Shown here one piece after another: positions 23,655 to 35,165 of a stretch of 64,000 nucleotides of DNA. The translations under genes were made by a program, and so were the position numbers. The number at the start of each line of letters is the position of its first letter. Position 1 is the stretch's first letter. The notes beneath the pieces were generated by a model that saw nothing but the letters and a program-made list of their open reading frames with translations, made no database searches and was not told where the DNA came from. Origin of the DNA: Mytilus trossulus (Eukaryota; Mollusca; Bivalvia; Mytilida; Mytilidae); assembly GCF_036588685.1 (NCBI RefSeq), contig NC_086378.1, forward strand, positions 36,929,578-36,993,577, given 5' to 3'.

Positions 23655-24130
23655 ATTAAGAGGGGCAAAAGATACCAAACGCACATTCAAACTCGAAAGT
23701 CGAAAATAAACGCTCTGGCTGAAAAAGAAAAAGGACTACACAAACTCAAATATTAAATTAAAGACTTGTTAAAACAAACACCACCAAAATCTAGGGTAGT
23801 CTCCGGTTCTCCGTGATCAGTCTTATTCGGTAGATAAAATTTTGAGAAAAAGAGGACGGACTTGTTGTTATGATTATTGTTACATATTCGTCGTCATCGT
23901 GAAACAGATATCCAATCATCAATTCGTAGTGGCGTCCGTAATATTTACGAAGGGTAACTTCAACTTCGCCATTTTGAAACCTTGGTTCCTTGTGAGTCGC
24001 ATCCATCTATAAAGGAAATCATTATCGGATCATTATATACAAGCCCTTACATACCGTTTCTACTAAGAGATATATACTTCGTGTCCAAGTGCGGCTGTAA
24101 TGTAAAGAAGCAATTCAAAATATTCTAAAA
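23655..24130 (-). mobile_element. Truncated RT element, diverged subfamily
   Basis: On the minus strand a short frame (23791-24006) reads FQNGEVEVTLRKYYGRHYEL, matching the C-terminal KFYGRHHEL region of the RT. It is followed by a diverged tail ending at 23655. The same sequence lies at the equivalent place after C1q copy 2 (16260-16427 and 17367-17570), so this insertion is older than the gene duplication. Confidence 0.7.
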
Positions 24131-24639
24131 ACGAACATCTCTTTTTGTGATGCTTTTGTCTGTATAAAAAAGTATATTGAACATATAATTGTAACAACGT
24201 AATAGTTTAGTGGGCCTTATGATTTGAAAAATAAGAAATCTTCACAATAACCGTCCTTTAAGTGTACATACAACATTAGTGTGACAGAAATCACAGGTTT
24301 GAATTGTGTCTAACATAGTTGCATTCAGGCTTCAAACTTTTCAGATTGAGTGCAAAACTAAAAAAGAAAACAGTCTATGCAACCTCATTTTGAGATATTT
24401 TTTTTATTAATTATCAAATATGTGCAAAAGCTTTAGCTTAAAAAGATGTTTTGCTACAAAATTTATTTTAAAAACCGGCCAATGTTTTAACCATTTCTCT
24501 TTTGGAAAAGTCTTTTCTCATATCTATTTTGTTAATTCGAATGTCCATAATTGTCTATTTTGACAAAATATTTCAACTGGTTTACAACAGACGAACAGTT
24601 AAGTTAAAAAAACCTCACGAAAGGTAACAAGTGTATAAA

Positions 24640-24775
24640 AGTGTACGCCAGACGCGCGATCCGTCTGCAAAAGAATCATCAGTGACGTTTGAACAAAATA
24701 GATAAAGGGCTAATACAATACGAATGTTAAAAAGCATCCCAAAAGTACGAATCATATGTTGATCTCTCAAAAAAA
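24640..24775 (-). repeat. H element, decayed hammerhead (core 24644-24688)
   Basis: Minus strand: CTGATGA and stem III CGCGCGTC are kept, but the GAAA box reads GGAT and stem II is mismatched, so cleavage is not expected. Position before C1q copy 4 matches the H element before copy 3. Confidence 0.65.
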
Positions 24776-25117
24776 AAGAATGAAGAAGTCTCTTATGTTA
24801 ATTTTGATAATATGCGTTTTCAAAGATAAACAAAATATTGTGTATGTCTGATTCAATGCGTTATATATAGTACTGTTCCACTAAGCGCTTAATTACACGC
24901 AGAGTTGTAAATGATATTTGTCCACTATAATATCAAATGAAGAACGTTGTTACGGTAGAAATAAATTGAGAAATACGAATGAGTGAAATCTTAAATTAGT
25001 TTATTGCCTCCAATTGAATTCAAAGTGTTTTTATAATAAGTTCGTTTTGCAGTTCACGTGATTGTTGTGGGTAACTGTTGTTTTCATCTTTGAAGTTTGT
25101 TAAGCGTGGTTAATAGG

Positions 25118-25223
25118 AAGATCAAGGTCATTTACAATTTTTGATTATATATGTGCATATGCTTCATTGTTTCCGCAAATTCTATTGTGTTGCTAGCGGA
25201 TACTTCTTGTACTTTTTAACACT
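25118..25223 (+). promoter_or_regulatory. Putative promoter of C1q copy 4
   Basis: Shares GATCAAGG (25120-25127), a TATATATG stretch (25147-25154) and ATTGTTTC with the region before copy 3, in the same order. Confidence 0.45.
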
Positions 25224-25320
25224 ATGATATCTGTGCAAATATTTTTGTTGATCTTCGTAGCTGTTGTGAATGCAAATGTTCGTGGAGAGCAAAAAACAAC
25301 AAGTTGCTGTGAATCAAAAG
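25224..25320 (+). pseudogene. C1q copy 4, signal-peptide exon
   Basis: A 97-base exon, phase 1, donor G|GTAGAG at 25321. MISVQIFLLIFVAVVNA is a signal peptide closely matching copy 3, then a linker with KTTSCCESK. It is intact, but belongs to a gene whose second exon is broken. Confidence 0.7.
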
Positions 25321-25985
25321 GTAGAGTATATTGATGGGGTAAATGCACGGTCAGTTAACGAGACAATGTACTAATCACCAATCGTTATTTTTTCGCGGTG
25401 TCATGTTTTTTTTTTTTTTATTTCTTGGAACTTTTTTCAACTTAATCACACTCTCGATTATTTCAAAGCATGTAAAATATATATACCTATTTAAATTGAA
25501 ACAATCTTCTAAAACAATTTCTAGTAATTTAGAATCGAAGAATTTATTTAATATATCATGAAGCTTACCCCGGAACACAATGTCTCTCATACTTTTGCAG
25601 CCATCAGAGAAAAAGAATCATGTTGACTGCCAAAAATGTAGTTTATTTTAAAGTATAATCTGATTTTGCTAGTTACTTACATGGCGTCCAGTTAAGAATA
25701 CACGCGAACTATTGATACTTTATAAATATTTCAGACACTGTGCATGGTTTACTTTGGAATTTGTGTATTTCTTAATTACGTGTGGGGATAATTTGGAAGT
25801 TTATATTAATTCGGCTGGAATAAATTTGGCAGCTTTTATCCCTCTACCTGCAAAAAAGTCAATTACTCAGTAAAATATTGATAGTAAGATAATTTGCAAA
25901 ATTTTGAATTAGACATTATCATTTTGAGTAAAATACGTATTTTGCTAGTTACTTATCTCATTTTTCATTCTGTGGAGAGGGCTTA

Positions 25986-26038
25986 CAAATAAACTGAATT
26001 GGATTGGGCCTGTTGCCCAATCCAATTCAGTTTATTTG
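25986..26038. repeat. Perfect 24 bp hairpin, 5-base loop
   Basis: 25986-26009 (CAAATAAACTGAATTGGATT...) and 26015-26038 are exact reverse complements around the loop CTGTT. It lies in the intron of C1q copy 4. Confidence 0.95.
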
Positions 26039-27267
26039 AATAAAATATTGTTTTAACTAAACTAATCATTTTGATCATAAATGCTTGCGGCAAAATTTCA
26101 TAACTTTCTATGAAGTTTTCACAAAGCCCCAGTCCATACTGTTCGTTACCCGCTAAAATACTATGTCCTATCATTAGTAAAGTTTTGAAAAATTCATTAA
26201 ATATCTTAAAGGTTTTGTTTCTGATATTGTATTTCAATCAATGAAATGTTTTTGTTCAAGTTTCATCAAATTTTGATTGGCATTACCACTAGACTATCAA
26301 ATGGCTACATTTAGATGTGGTTTTAAATCAACTTAAATTAATTTACTGTGAAATTTAATTTAAAAAAAATACATTGGGATATTTTTCATATCTACTCGCT
26401 TCAAGAGGTATAGGGCTTTTCGCTAATTCTAAATTGAAATTATTCTTTCGATTTTAACGTTAATGTATGTCTACAAGCGTTCTCTTTTATATTTATTTGT
26501 TTTATCTTTAAATAACAGGAGACTACTATTTTTATGAAGAAATGTGTATACTCGAGAACCAAAAATTTGAAACACGATTTCCATTTGAAATGACGTTATT
26601 ATATTTTCTTCAATTGCCATACGAGCAGCTGCAGCAAAAGTTAATGGCAGGTTGTTCCCTTAAAATGATCAATTCCATTCTGTTTGTATTCATAAATGAG
26701 TACCTCTTAACAAAGATTTAGCAGATTCTCAGCAAAATATCTGAAATAATTATTGTTTTGTAAAAAACTCAATTTCTTTAATTCAAAATCAGCTCGATTT
26801 TCTAGTCATGTTATTAAAATAGAAACTCTCAAAGGCAAAGTTGATCTAATGTTGATTATGTTGATATTTCTAAGAATAACGGTAGATAGTTTTTTTCTTT
26901 TTTTAAATGACGCTTATGGTAAACACGATAAGGCTAAAAAAGAATTGTCATGGCGAACTCCTCTAATAAACTCAAAATAATAAGTACATTCAATTATGAA
27001 ATTTTGATATCCACGTTGTTTACAAATCAATTTTCACTGGTATTTATTATCAAATACTAATATTACTAAAAATGTACGGAACTCGCCAACTCGGTAATTC
27101 CAGCTCCATATACGCACCGGACATTACCACCAGTGTTATAGGTTTCGGGCTGTTCAGTCTGAAGTTTTATATACATTGTTTGCCTTTCAACGTTTTTCTA
27201 TTTTTTTGCCATTACATCTTTTTGATTAATGGATTTTTTTTTGTGATATGCATGTACATAAGCAGAT

Positions 27268-27331
27268 GTGTCAGCTAGGTCGCCAAACACATAATATACG
27301 TGTCAGCTAGGTCGTCAAACACATAATATAC
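27268..27331. repeat. 32 bp direct repeat, two copies
   Basis: Both units begin GTGTCAGCTAGGTCG and end CAAACACATAATATAC, differing by one base; a third starts and breaks off (GTGTCACTGG). Confidence 0.9.
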
Positions 27332-27997
27332 GTGTCACTGGTCAAGCGTATTTGAAAAAAAAAGAGAAGTATGAATAAAGGTTACAGTAGTATACCGCTG
27401 TTCGAAAGTCATAAATCGACTGAGAGAAAACAAATCCAGGTATCAAACTAAAATCGAGGGGAACACATCAACTATAAGAGGAAAACAACGAAACAACAGA
27501 AACACTGAAATGTCACATTCATTTTGGTTGCACAAGTAAACCATTGGTATATATATTTACCTGATCCATATTCCACAATTAAGTATTTTTAACTAGATAT
27601 GATTTGTCAAAAAAAAAATTGGATTAATCACCTTTTTTTCTAGAGAAATCGATGCGTATACTTTTATATGAAGGTAATGAGTCAGCAAAATAATTCTCAT
27701 TCGCAAGCGTTTATGATTTTACTTCAACTTAAATCGCCATAAAGCTTTCTTGGAACAATAGAATTCAATTCACGTGTATCGCTAGCTCATACATATATCA
27801 CAGTGGCATCAAAAAAGTGTTTTCAAAGGCTACGGTAATAGTTTTGGCAACATTTCCTGTCGAAATGTAAACAAAGGAATAATATTTAAACAGCATTCAT
27901 CTAGAGTTTAACAAACGGTTTAAACAATTAGATTAAAATTGATTGTCACATCTCACGAACTACATCACCTATGATGTAGACAAGATGTATTTACCTG

Positions 27998-28036
27998 GAA
28001 GAAGAAGAAGAAGAAGAAGAAGAAGAAGAAGAAGAG
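27998..28036. repeat. GAA microsatellite
   Basis: About 12 uninterrupted GAA units in the C1q copy 4 intron. Confidence 0.95.
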
Positions 28037-28329
28037 CCTACAAAGAATAAAATAGAAAAAAACATTGATGGGACAGCTTTATTTTACATTTGTGTTATGT
28101 TGTTTGTATGTTTGTTTGTTTGTGTTGTTTTCTAATTGTTATTCAGTGTCTATAGAAAAATTTATGACGAAGATATAAAGTTTTACAAACATGTGTGGTA
28201 ACGTGTTTTTTTTTAAATGTTGTGTAGACGAATCGCGCTTCTTGCGTTCAAAAATATAAGTATTGTACCTTTTATGAATCTTTTTTTTGGGGGGGTTTCG
28301 TTGACTTTATCTAAATTTTCCTTTTGTAG

Positions 28330-28573
28330 ACATCAATCCAGATGAATTTGTGACTTTTACAGCAATATCATTGGATGGAACTGATTTGACAAATAACCCA
28401 ATAAAGTATGACATTATTGTGACAAATGTTGGTAAAGCATACAGTTCTACTTCCGGTTTATTCTATGCTCCAATCACCGGTATTTCTAGCATCTCGTTCA
28501 GCATAATGGGACAACCTAACAACAGTATTCACACAAACCTTTATCACAATGGCAAGCAGATAATCAGGATTTA
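28330..28573 (+). pseudogene. C1q copy 4, first part of the C1q exon
   Basis: Acceptor CCTTTTGTAG ending at 28329. The frame encodes the first ~60% of a C1q domain (TFTAISLDG, VTNVGKAYSSTSGLFYAP, LYHNGKQIIRIYT), then runs into a 329 bp insertion at the position of LYTKG in the other copies. If transcribed, the frame reads into the insertion and ends at a TAA at 28677-28679, giving a truncated domain with a foreign tail. Confidence 0.85.
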
Positions 28574-28902
28574 TACTGCAACTAGTTGTGTTTATTTCCT
28601 AATTAAAGTAACACAGCTATATTTTGTACAATGTCAATTCCATCATGGAACACTTTTCCAACAGTCAGGGGTTCATTAAAGGATGGAAATAAGTTTGAAA
28701 TCTGTATTACAATTTAGATAGCTAAGAATTTATTTATTTTAGTTGCAGTATAAAAACAATATTAGGTCAATGTCAGAAAAATATCAACTTTTTTTACTCG
28801 GCGCAAAACTAGGAAAGGGCTCGGTAGAACCTCGCCCTTCTCCAGTTTCTCAGCCTCATACAAAAAAGTTAATATTTTTCTGACATTGACCTAATATTGT
28901 AT
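28574..28902 (+). mobile_element. 329 bp foldback element inserted in the C1q exon
   Basis: Flanked by ATTTA on both sides (28569-28573 and 28903-28907), a candidate 5 bp target duplication. It starts TACTGCAACTAGTTGTG and ends CTAATATTGTA. The last ~145 bases are a near-perfect inverted repeat (28756-28795 with 28862-28900). Its loop can fold again, pairing the CGCAAAACTAGG side with the CCAGTTTCTCAG side. A second copy lies at 39332-39656 on the other strand. No coding capacity, so mobility must come from elsewhere; class unknown. Confidence 0.8.
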
Positions 28903-29076
28903 ATTTACACAAAAGGTGATAATAGACACGAAGTTGCATCTCAGACAGTTTACCTCAAGCTCGTAAAAAGAGACGAAGTATTGGTGCAGGGAACTGCCGG
29001 AAGCAATTTATGGGCAACAGAGCGGTACAACCAGTTTTCTGGAGCATTGGTTAGGAGTGGAGACTTCACGAATTAA
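28903..29076 (+). pseudogene. C1q copy 4, remainder of the C1q exon
   Basis: Resumes exactly where the first part stopped: TKGDNRHEVASQTVYLKLV, then DEVLVQGTAG, ERYNQFSGALVRSGDF and TAA at 29074-29076. The frame is open throughout, so apart from the insertion this copy shows little decay and the insertion is probably recent. Confidence 0.85.
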
Positions 29077-29130
29077 AACGTATGTATATGCGATATGTCT
29101 GACAACAATAATCATGACATTCTGTCCTAG

Positions 29131-29213
29131 AGGACAATGTGTCATAGGACAATGTGTCATAGGACAATGTGTCATAGGACAATGTGTCATAGGACAATGT
29201 GTCATAGGACAAT
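29131..29213. repeat. 15 bp tandem repeat, ~5.5 copies
   Basis: The unit AGGACAATGTGTCAT repeats with no change, starting 55 bases after the stop of C1q copy 4. Because 15 is a multiple of 3, both strands appear open here; those ORFs are artefacts. Confidence 0.95.
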
Positions 29214-29809
29214 ATTTTGCTTTACATATAATCCTGATGATAATTTCAGCTGATTTAGTTTGGGTATGGGAATGATAATCCTTTCCACATGATTTAGTAC
29301 GAGCGCTAGTAATTTCAGAACCTAAGCAACAACTAGATTGCAATCTTATGCTATGCAGATCTTTCCATCAAATAGTATGTAATCAACTAAACCGCAATAC
29401 AAAAATTGAATCATTTTATGTTAGGTTAGAAAATTGGTTAAGCTTCCTGTTTTAATTGCAATGGGATATCAGAAATATCAATTCTTACGAATTGCAGATA
29501 AAGTAATCCAAATTGGTAAGGGTAAAAGCTAATGATTTTGATCATAATTCACTTTGAAAACGTCTCCTTACTTTTGCGTTGCATTTGTTTTCATTAACGC
29601 TCCTAATTTTACTGCATCAATTTTTTTTTATTTTTTTTGTTCGTTTCAAATTGACTTGTAAGTCAGTAAAAATCTCTATTTGAAGCTGCCTAATGTTCTT
29701 CAGAGCAGCTGTTACTCATATAAAGAAGTCCTTACCTTTATAATAATGCCTTACCGATTATCAAGAATTACTACTCCTACCTGGCTGTGATAATCCATTT
29801 TGTGCTAAT

Positions 29810-31372
29810 AGAGCTTTCTTACAAATTGACGAAAGGTACGATCGAACGGAAAGGGAGCACGTATTTCATTTCCACAATAATAGTTAAAAGAGTCTTTGTT
29901 TTATCCAGTAAAACAGCATTCTTTTCTAAATCAAGTTTATTCTTCAAAAATAATAATATCGCAAATAATACACGATTTTAATATAATCAAACAGAGAAAA
30001 ATAGTGTCAAATACACTTACGTCCGATACGTTACTTAGGTAAACCACTAGTACACACATTTCCGCGGGAATTTTTAAGCACGAGTTTCACGATTAACTTT
30101 TCAATGGCATTATTGAAGTACGTTAGTCTTAATTAAACGACAAGATTAATATTTATTAAATGAATGGCTATTATTTATTTTGAATTTATTGAACCATAAA
30201 ACTAATTTTTGACTCTTCACATTGAATAATCCGCGAAGCGGATTATGTAAAATGTGAAGAGTCAAAAATTAGTTTTATGGTTCAATAAAATCAAAATAAA
30301 TTATTGCCATTCATTATAAATAAATTTCTATAAAAAATAAGGCTCAAAGAACTTTTTATATAATTTACCTTGACACACTTGTTGACGTATGAATACACAA
30401 CATCAGAATGGGCGTGTCGCCATCAAAATTGACAACATTGAAAATAAAACTAATAATTTTAACCATTCAGAAGACAGTAATTACACTAAATTTATTTATT
30501 TTTATTTTTATATAGTACACTTTCAGCAAATTGTCAAAGTGGAATATCGAGATTTGATAATAAAAAATGATGCTACAATGTTTTTAAAAAGTAATGTTGA
30601 ATAAATCTAGAAAAACATATACATTGTGGATTTTATAATGACAAGTTAACAGTACACATGTTTTGAAGATAGACGCGAAGTTGACACTTATCGTCCAGTG
30701 GCTAATATTTCATGAATGTTCAAGACTATAGGCAAAACCCAATTATTCGCTAAAATATTCGTTCCATTGCTGCGGTGTATCATATATACACATTTAGGGA
30801 GGGGGGCAATGAATATTACCAGAGGAGAGGCGATGATACAAAAGTTATTAAACGAGCACCAGCATAGGATATGGCAAAGTATGAAGATCATCTTTTTTTA
30901 TTCATTTTCATTTTATTATTTTGAGCGTTGCAAATTTTGAATCAAGGAAGTATTTGTGTTTTAATTTTTCTTATTTTTCTGTAAGGGAAGAAGACAATGT
31001 ATTTGCTTTGACATTTTCTGGGTTTAAACAGTACAACATTGTAATATTGAAGAGAAGGGGAGGGGTCGGTTTTCAGTCTTTAAGGGGCATTTTATTCGTC
31101 TGACTACTAGACAAAATGCTAGGTGTATTTAGGATATTTTGTAGTGTTATCTCCTCCGACCTGGTGGTATCATATTTTAACCTATCGTACGTCCCGAAAT
31201 TCTAGAAATTTCTCAAGAAAAGTCCAATTTAATAAGTGTCGTTGCATGTAGGATAATTGTCCGAAATTCCACGACTATTATTTAAATATGTCAAAATAAA
31301 GGATCCCTAAAAAGAGTCTTACGTATGATTCGTCAAGCATACGTACCTTTCGTCAATTTGTAAGAAAGCTCT
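29810..31372. mobile_element. 1563 bp element with perfect 31 bp inverted ends
   Basis: 29810-29840 (AGAGCTTTCTTACAAATTGA...) is the exact reverse complement of 31342-31372, and both outer flanks read AAT (29807-29809, 31373-31375), a likely 3 bp target duplication. No transposase is visible; the interior is AT-rich and contains a nested foldback at 30151-30325. A non-autonomous DNA transposon, superfamily unknown. Confidence 0.85.
30151..30325. mobile_element. Long foldback (~85 bp arms) nested in the above
   Basis: Arms around the centre ATAATCCGCGAAGCGGATTAT (30227-30247; 21 bases, so read as ATAATCCGC-GAA-GCGGATTAT) pair almost without gaps: ACTAATTTTTGACTCTTCAC on one side and GTGAAGAGTCAAAAATTAGT on the other. 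It looks like a MITE, or a transcript that could form a long hairpin. Confidence 0.85.
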
Positions 31373-32470
31373 AATAAGGCGTAAATCATTCTTTAATCAA
31401 TCAATACATTTATGATTCACAAATATAAAACATCAAATCCTATAATTTCATAGGTCGAAATCACCTAGTTATATTCTAACAATAGGGCTTAGTACAATTT
31501 TCCTACTGAATCATGAAGAAAGTGATATACTAAGCATATTCCTACAAACTTAGAACATTGTAGAGAGCTCATGGTTCAAATGTGTTCTTGATTGGTTTAG
31601 ATAAATAACTTCCCGTTTAGACATTTCATTTATCATTGCATTTGTCAACTATTATTAGTATCGTTAGGAATTTCCTATAATTTTAGAAATTCTAAAAAAA
31701 AAAGATAGGTACCTTATTTTGTGGATCTTTTCTGATTGCTGAATCTAATGTATTCAAATGTTTTCGAAAAAGTCGAATACATTCCATGTATCACACATTC
31801 TTGTTACCGTTGTTCCTTATACAGATATTAAAATTTTCTTCATTTTTGTGCCTCGTCGTCATTTTGAATATGTACAATACCTCAAGGTAAATAAATAAGA
31901 CTCATTGGTAACCTTGTGCTGTTTTCTACTCTTTGGTCGGATTGTTGTCTTTTTGACACATTTCCAGTTTCCATTCTCTACTTTCCCTTTTTCTTCAATT
32001 TTCAGTTTTTGGTAGGTTATTAAAGCTATCTCATACAAAGTGGTTGCGTGGAGGAAATCATATATGTAGGGATTGGAGAAGAAGACGTTTCTCTGTCTAA
32101 AGAACCAAACAGTGGACTGAAATAGGAAAATATGATCATCCCTTGACTTTGCCATTTAGGCAGAACACGAGCAAAGAAATGCGTTTATAAATGGTATTTT
32201 TTACAATTACATAACAAAATGTGGTTATATAATTAAAAATAGACGACGAAAAAAACCTGAAGACAGTTTAACACAACTCTATTTTTTCCGCCTTTGTCTA
32301 AATCAATCAATATATTGAACACAAATACAACGTAATCAGAACATATTTTTGCTCCTTGAATTAAAAATTCCCACATCAATATAAATCTACAAAAAAAAAA
32401 ACTTCAATTGAATGTTCATAAATCATTATTCCGATAGATATCATAATTCAAAGTTTAAATTTTGTCTTAT
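31373..32470. other. Intergenic, no gene seen
   Basis: Only a family B scrap (31915-31990) is recognisable. The 98-codon minus frame at 31859-32155 crosses it and is not considered a gene. Confidence 0.6.
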
Positions 32471-32915
32471 AAAAAAGAAGATGAAGTATGATTGCCAATG
32501 AGACAACTCTACACAAGAGATCAATAAGACACAGAAATTAACAACTATAGGTCACCATACGGCCTTTAATAATGAGCTACCCATACCGCATAGTCAGCTA
32601 TAAGAGGCCCCGAAATGACAAATGTTAAACAATTCAAACGAGAAAGACAACGGCCTAATTAATGTACAAAATAATAAACGAACAAAAATATAACACAGCA
32701 ACAAACGACAACCACTGAATTGCAGGCTTCTGACTTGGGACAGTCACATACATACATAATGTGGCGGGGTTAAACATGTTAGCGGGATCCCAACCTTCCC
32801 CCTAACCTCGGACAGTGGTATAACAGTACAACATAAGAACGAACTATAAAAATCAGTTGAAAAAGGCTTAACTCACCAGACGGACAAAAATACAAGTGGA
32901 TATTTGCCGATAGGT
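32471..32915 (+). repeat. Family C SINE-like repeat, full length
   Basis: Same order of blocks as 13491-13940, about 88% alike by eye, with an extra AGCGGGATCC stretch near the core. Confidence 0.75.
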
Positions 32916-33539
32916 CACACCTTTTGTATTAAGTGCTAAAACAGCCGTAGAAGCCTCATTTTGAGATACTTTCATTAAGTACTCAAACATGAGATGAACT
33001 TTACCCAAAAAAAGTATTTTGTGTGAACTTGAAAATTTGTTTAAACACATGCTATTTTGTAAAATCCTTTTTTCGTCTTCATTTTGTCTTAAATCTATAA
33101 GTATAATTGCCATTTTAGCCAAATAATCCAATCTAATAACGGAATAGTTCCATCACAAGTTACCTTTATGCATATGTCTAGATTATATTAACGTGTTCTT
33201 TTATCAATGAAATTAACATAATTTTGAGTTCTTAGATTTAAAATTGTTGGCAGTTTAAGGGGCCAAAAAATGCTGTTATAATAGTCCTTTCTTTCTTTGA
33301 TAAAAAGCACTACAAATGATTTTAAGAAAAAAACAAATTAAAACAGACAAACAATTAGATAGATTCAATAAAGCTCATTTAAGATACCAAGCGTATGTAC
33401 GCTTCTCGTAAGCCCTAAACACGCTTAAAGTGCGTTGCGAACACGATTCAGATATTGATTGATAAGTTGAATGCGTCCAAAACTACTAGCATATTGGCCG
33501 CGACTTTTGCCAGGCTCAGTGTACATGGGTGTTATTCGC

Positions 33540-34802
33540 TGAAGATGCAACGTTAGATATTGCTACTACCACGAAAAAGAGCGTTAAGTAAATATTTGAC
33601 AGGATTTATTTTTAGAAATACTGAAATAAATATTTCAAATTATACATGAAAATAAAGATTAATTCTTATATTTTCATATTATGATAGAGAAAGAATAAAA
33701 ATATAATATTCATAGCCTTTGAAAGACACAGATTACCCGAAAAAACGTCTACTTAGCGTTGTCCCATGTAACAAACTCGAAACATAAAACTCGAACAATT
33801 CGCGGAATGTTCACGCAACTCTTAAAAATTTTGCATGAACATTCTATGACGTGATATTTTTCAGTATTGGTTAACATGGCTGTCTCCATTTAAAATTTGC
33901 ATACATATTTTCAAAAAATATGATGTAGGGAAATGTCCTATCGGAAATTTGATTTGGAAACTTGAAACATTTCAGTTCAAAAATAAAATTTTGACAGATA
34001 ATTTATTGAAATGTAAGTACCATCGTTTTACACTAAGTGTAAGCTCCCAAAATTCGAACTGAAAAATAAATTGAGCTTCATATTCAATACAAAACAATAA
34101 ATTTGCAATGTCTTGCAGAAATGTCCAAGTTAAACTTTCATGCCTTCACAAAATGTTTACGGCCAAAAAAACAGAGATTTGATTTTGTAAAAATTATTTT
34201 TCGGTTTTGATAACTATACCAATAAAAAGTACTTTTAACGTTGAAGTTGGTACACCAAATAGCATTAAGATTACAGGGTTATCTATAAAAAAAATACGGA
34301 TTAATGAAAATGTCTTGCAAGTTTGTCCGTTATCATAATTTGACGTCGCCACAAGCGTCATGACGGCATTAACTGCATTCGCGTGTTTCTTCCTCCACCA
34401 AATATAAATGTCCTGCTTTCAACAAAACGAAATGATGCACACATTACAAAAATACACATCTATAAGACAATCAAAAGTAAGAAAACTTCAGTATCATAAC
34501 TATAAGCTATTGTATGTCACTGCCTGAATAAAATCCTACTCGGGTTGAATATATAATTGTATAATGCAGCAATATTCCTCCAAAAACACGTAATTACTAG
34601 CAGTAAAATTGAATATTCTATTTTAATTATAAAACTAATAAATTTATATTGACTTGGATTCTCACTGCATTTATACTTGTGTGTTATATTTTTGTATTTA
34701 CCCAAAAAGAAAAGCAGGGAGAATTAGATAGTGCACCTTTCCAATTTAGCGTCATTTTTCTGTTACACTAACTGGTAGCAATATCTGACGTTGCGTCTGA
34801 TG
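33540..34802. repeat. Diverged inverted repeat pair, ~60 bp, 1.2 kb apart
   Basis: ATGCAACGTTAGATATTGCT (33546 onwards) pairs imperfectly with AGCAATATCTGACGTTGCGT (34777 onwards), with a shared AAAAA..GCG..TAA extension. The interior is AT-rich without coding potential. Possibly the ends of an old transposon. Confidence 0.4.
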
Positions 34803-34929
34803 TGCGACGCCGGTGCAACGTTAGAATAGTGTATTTAAGACATTATAAGTAGCATTGTGCTCAGATCAAGACGGCATTTGAAGAATAAAATACATTTATG
34901 TTTGGTCTTGCTAACGTGGCCAATTTGAA

Positions 34930-35165
34930 AAAAAATCAAAATCAAAGAGCATTGCAGTCCAAAAATCCGAAAAGTTTGTTGACTACAGCTAAAGTAATCT
35001 GTTCCTGTGATAGAAAATGATTAAGATTTCAAAAAAAAGTGGTCTTCTGTGCTTCGACCCAATGGTTGTTTAAACAAACTGGTAAAAGATACCTGGCTAT
35101 TGTTATGTTCGCGCGTTAGGTAAACAAAAGACCCGCCAGTGACGCTCAAAACACATACATTAAAA
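34930..35165 (-). repeat. H elements in tandem-like order, decayed
   Basis: Read on the minus strand: a decayed hammerhead (35147-35108, GAGCGTCACTGGCGG...), its downstream motif (CCAGGTATCTTTTACC), then the body that normally lies upstream of a hammerhead (CAGATTACTTTAGCTGTAGT ... GGACTGCAATGCTC, 35020-34950). This is the order expected for more than one repeat unit in a row. Confidence 0.55.

Noticed and set aside
27998-28036. GAA run as a coding acidic or lysine tract
   Set aside because: Intronic microsatellite with no flanking frame.
28224-28262. Hammerhead-like GTAGACGAATCGCGC in the copy 4 intron
   Set aside because: Only the 3' half is present, with GAAT for GAAA, and no CTGATGA box.
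29008-29343. ORFs on both strands across the 15-base repeat
   Set aside because: The repeat unit is a multiple of three without stops, so open frames arise automatically.
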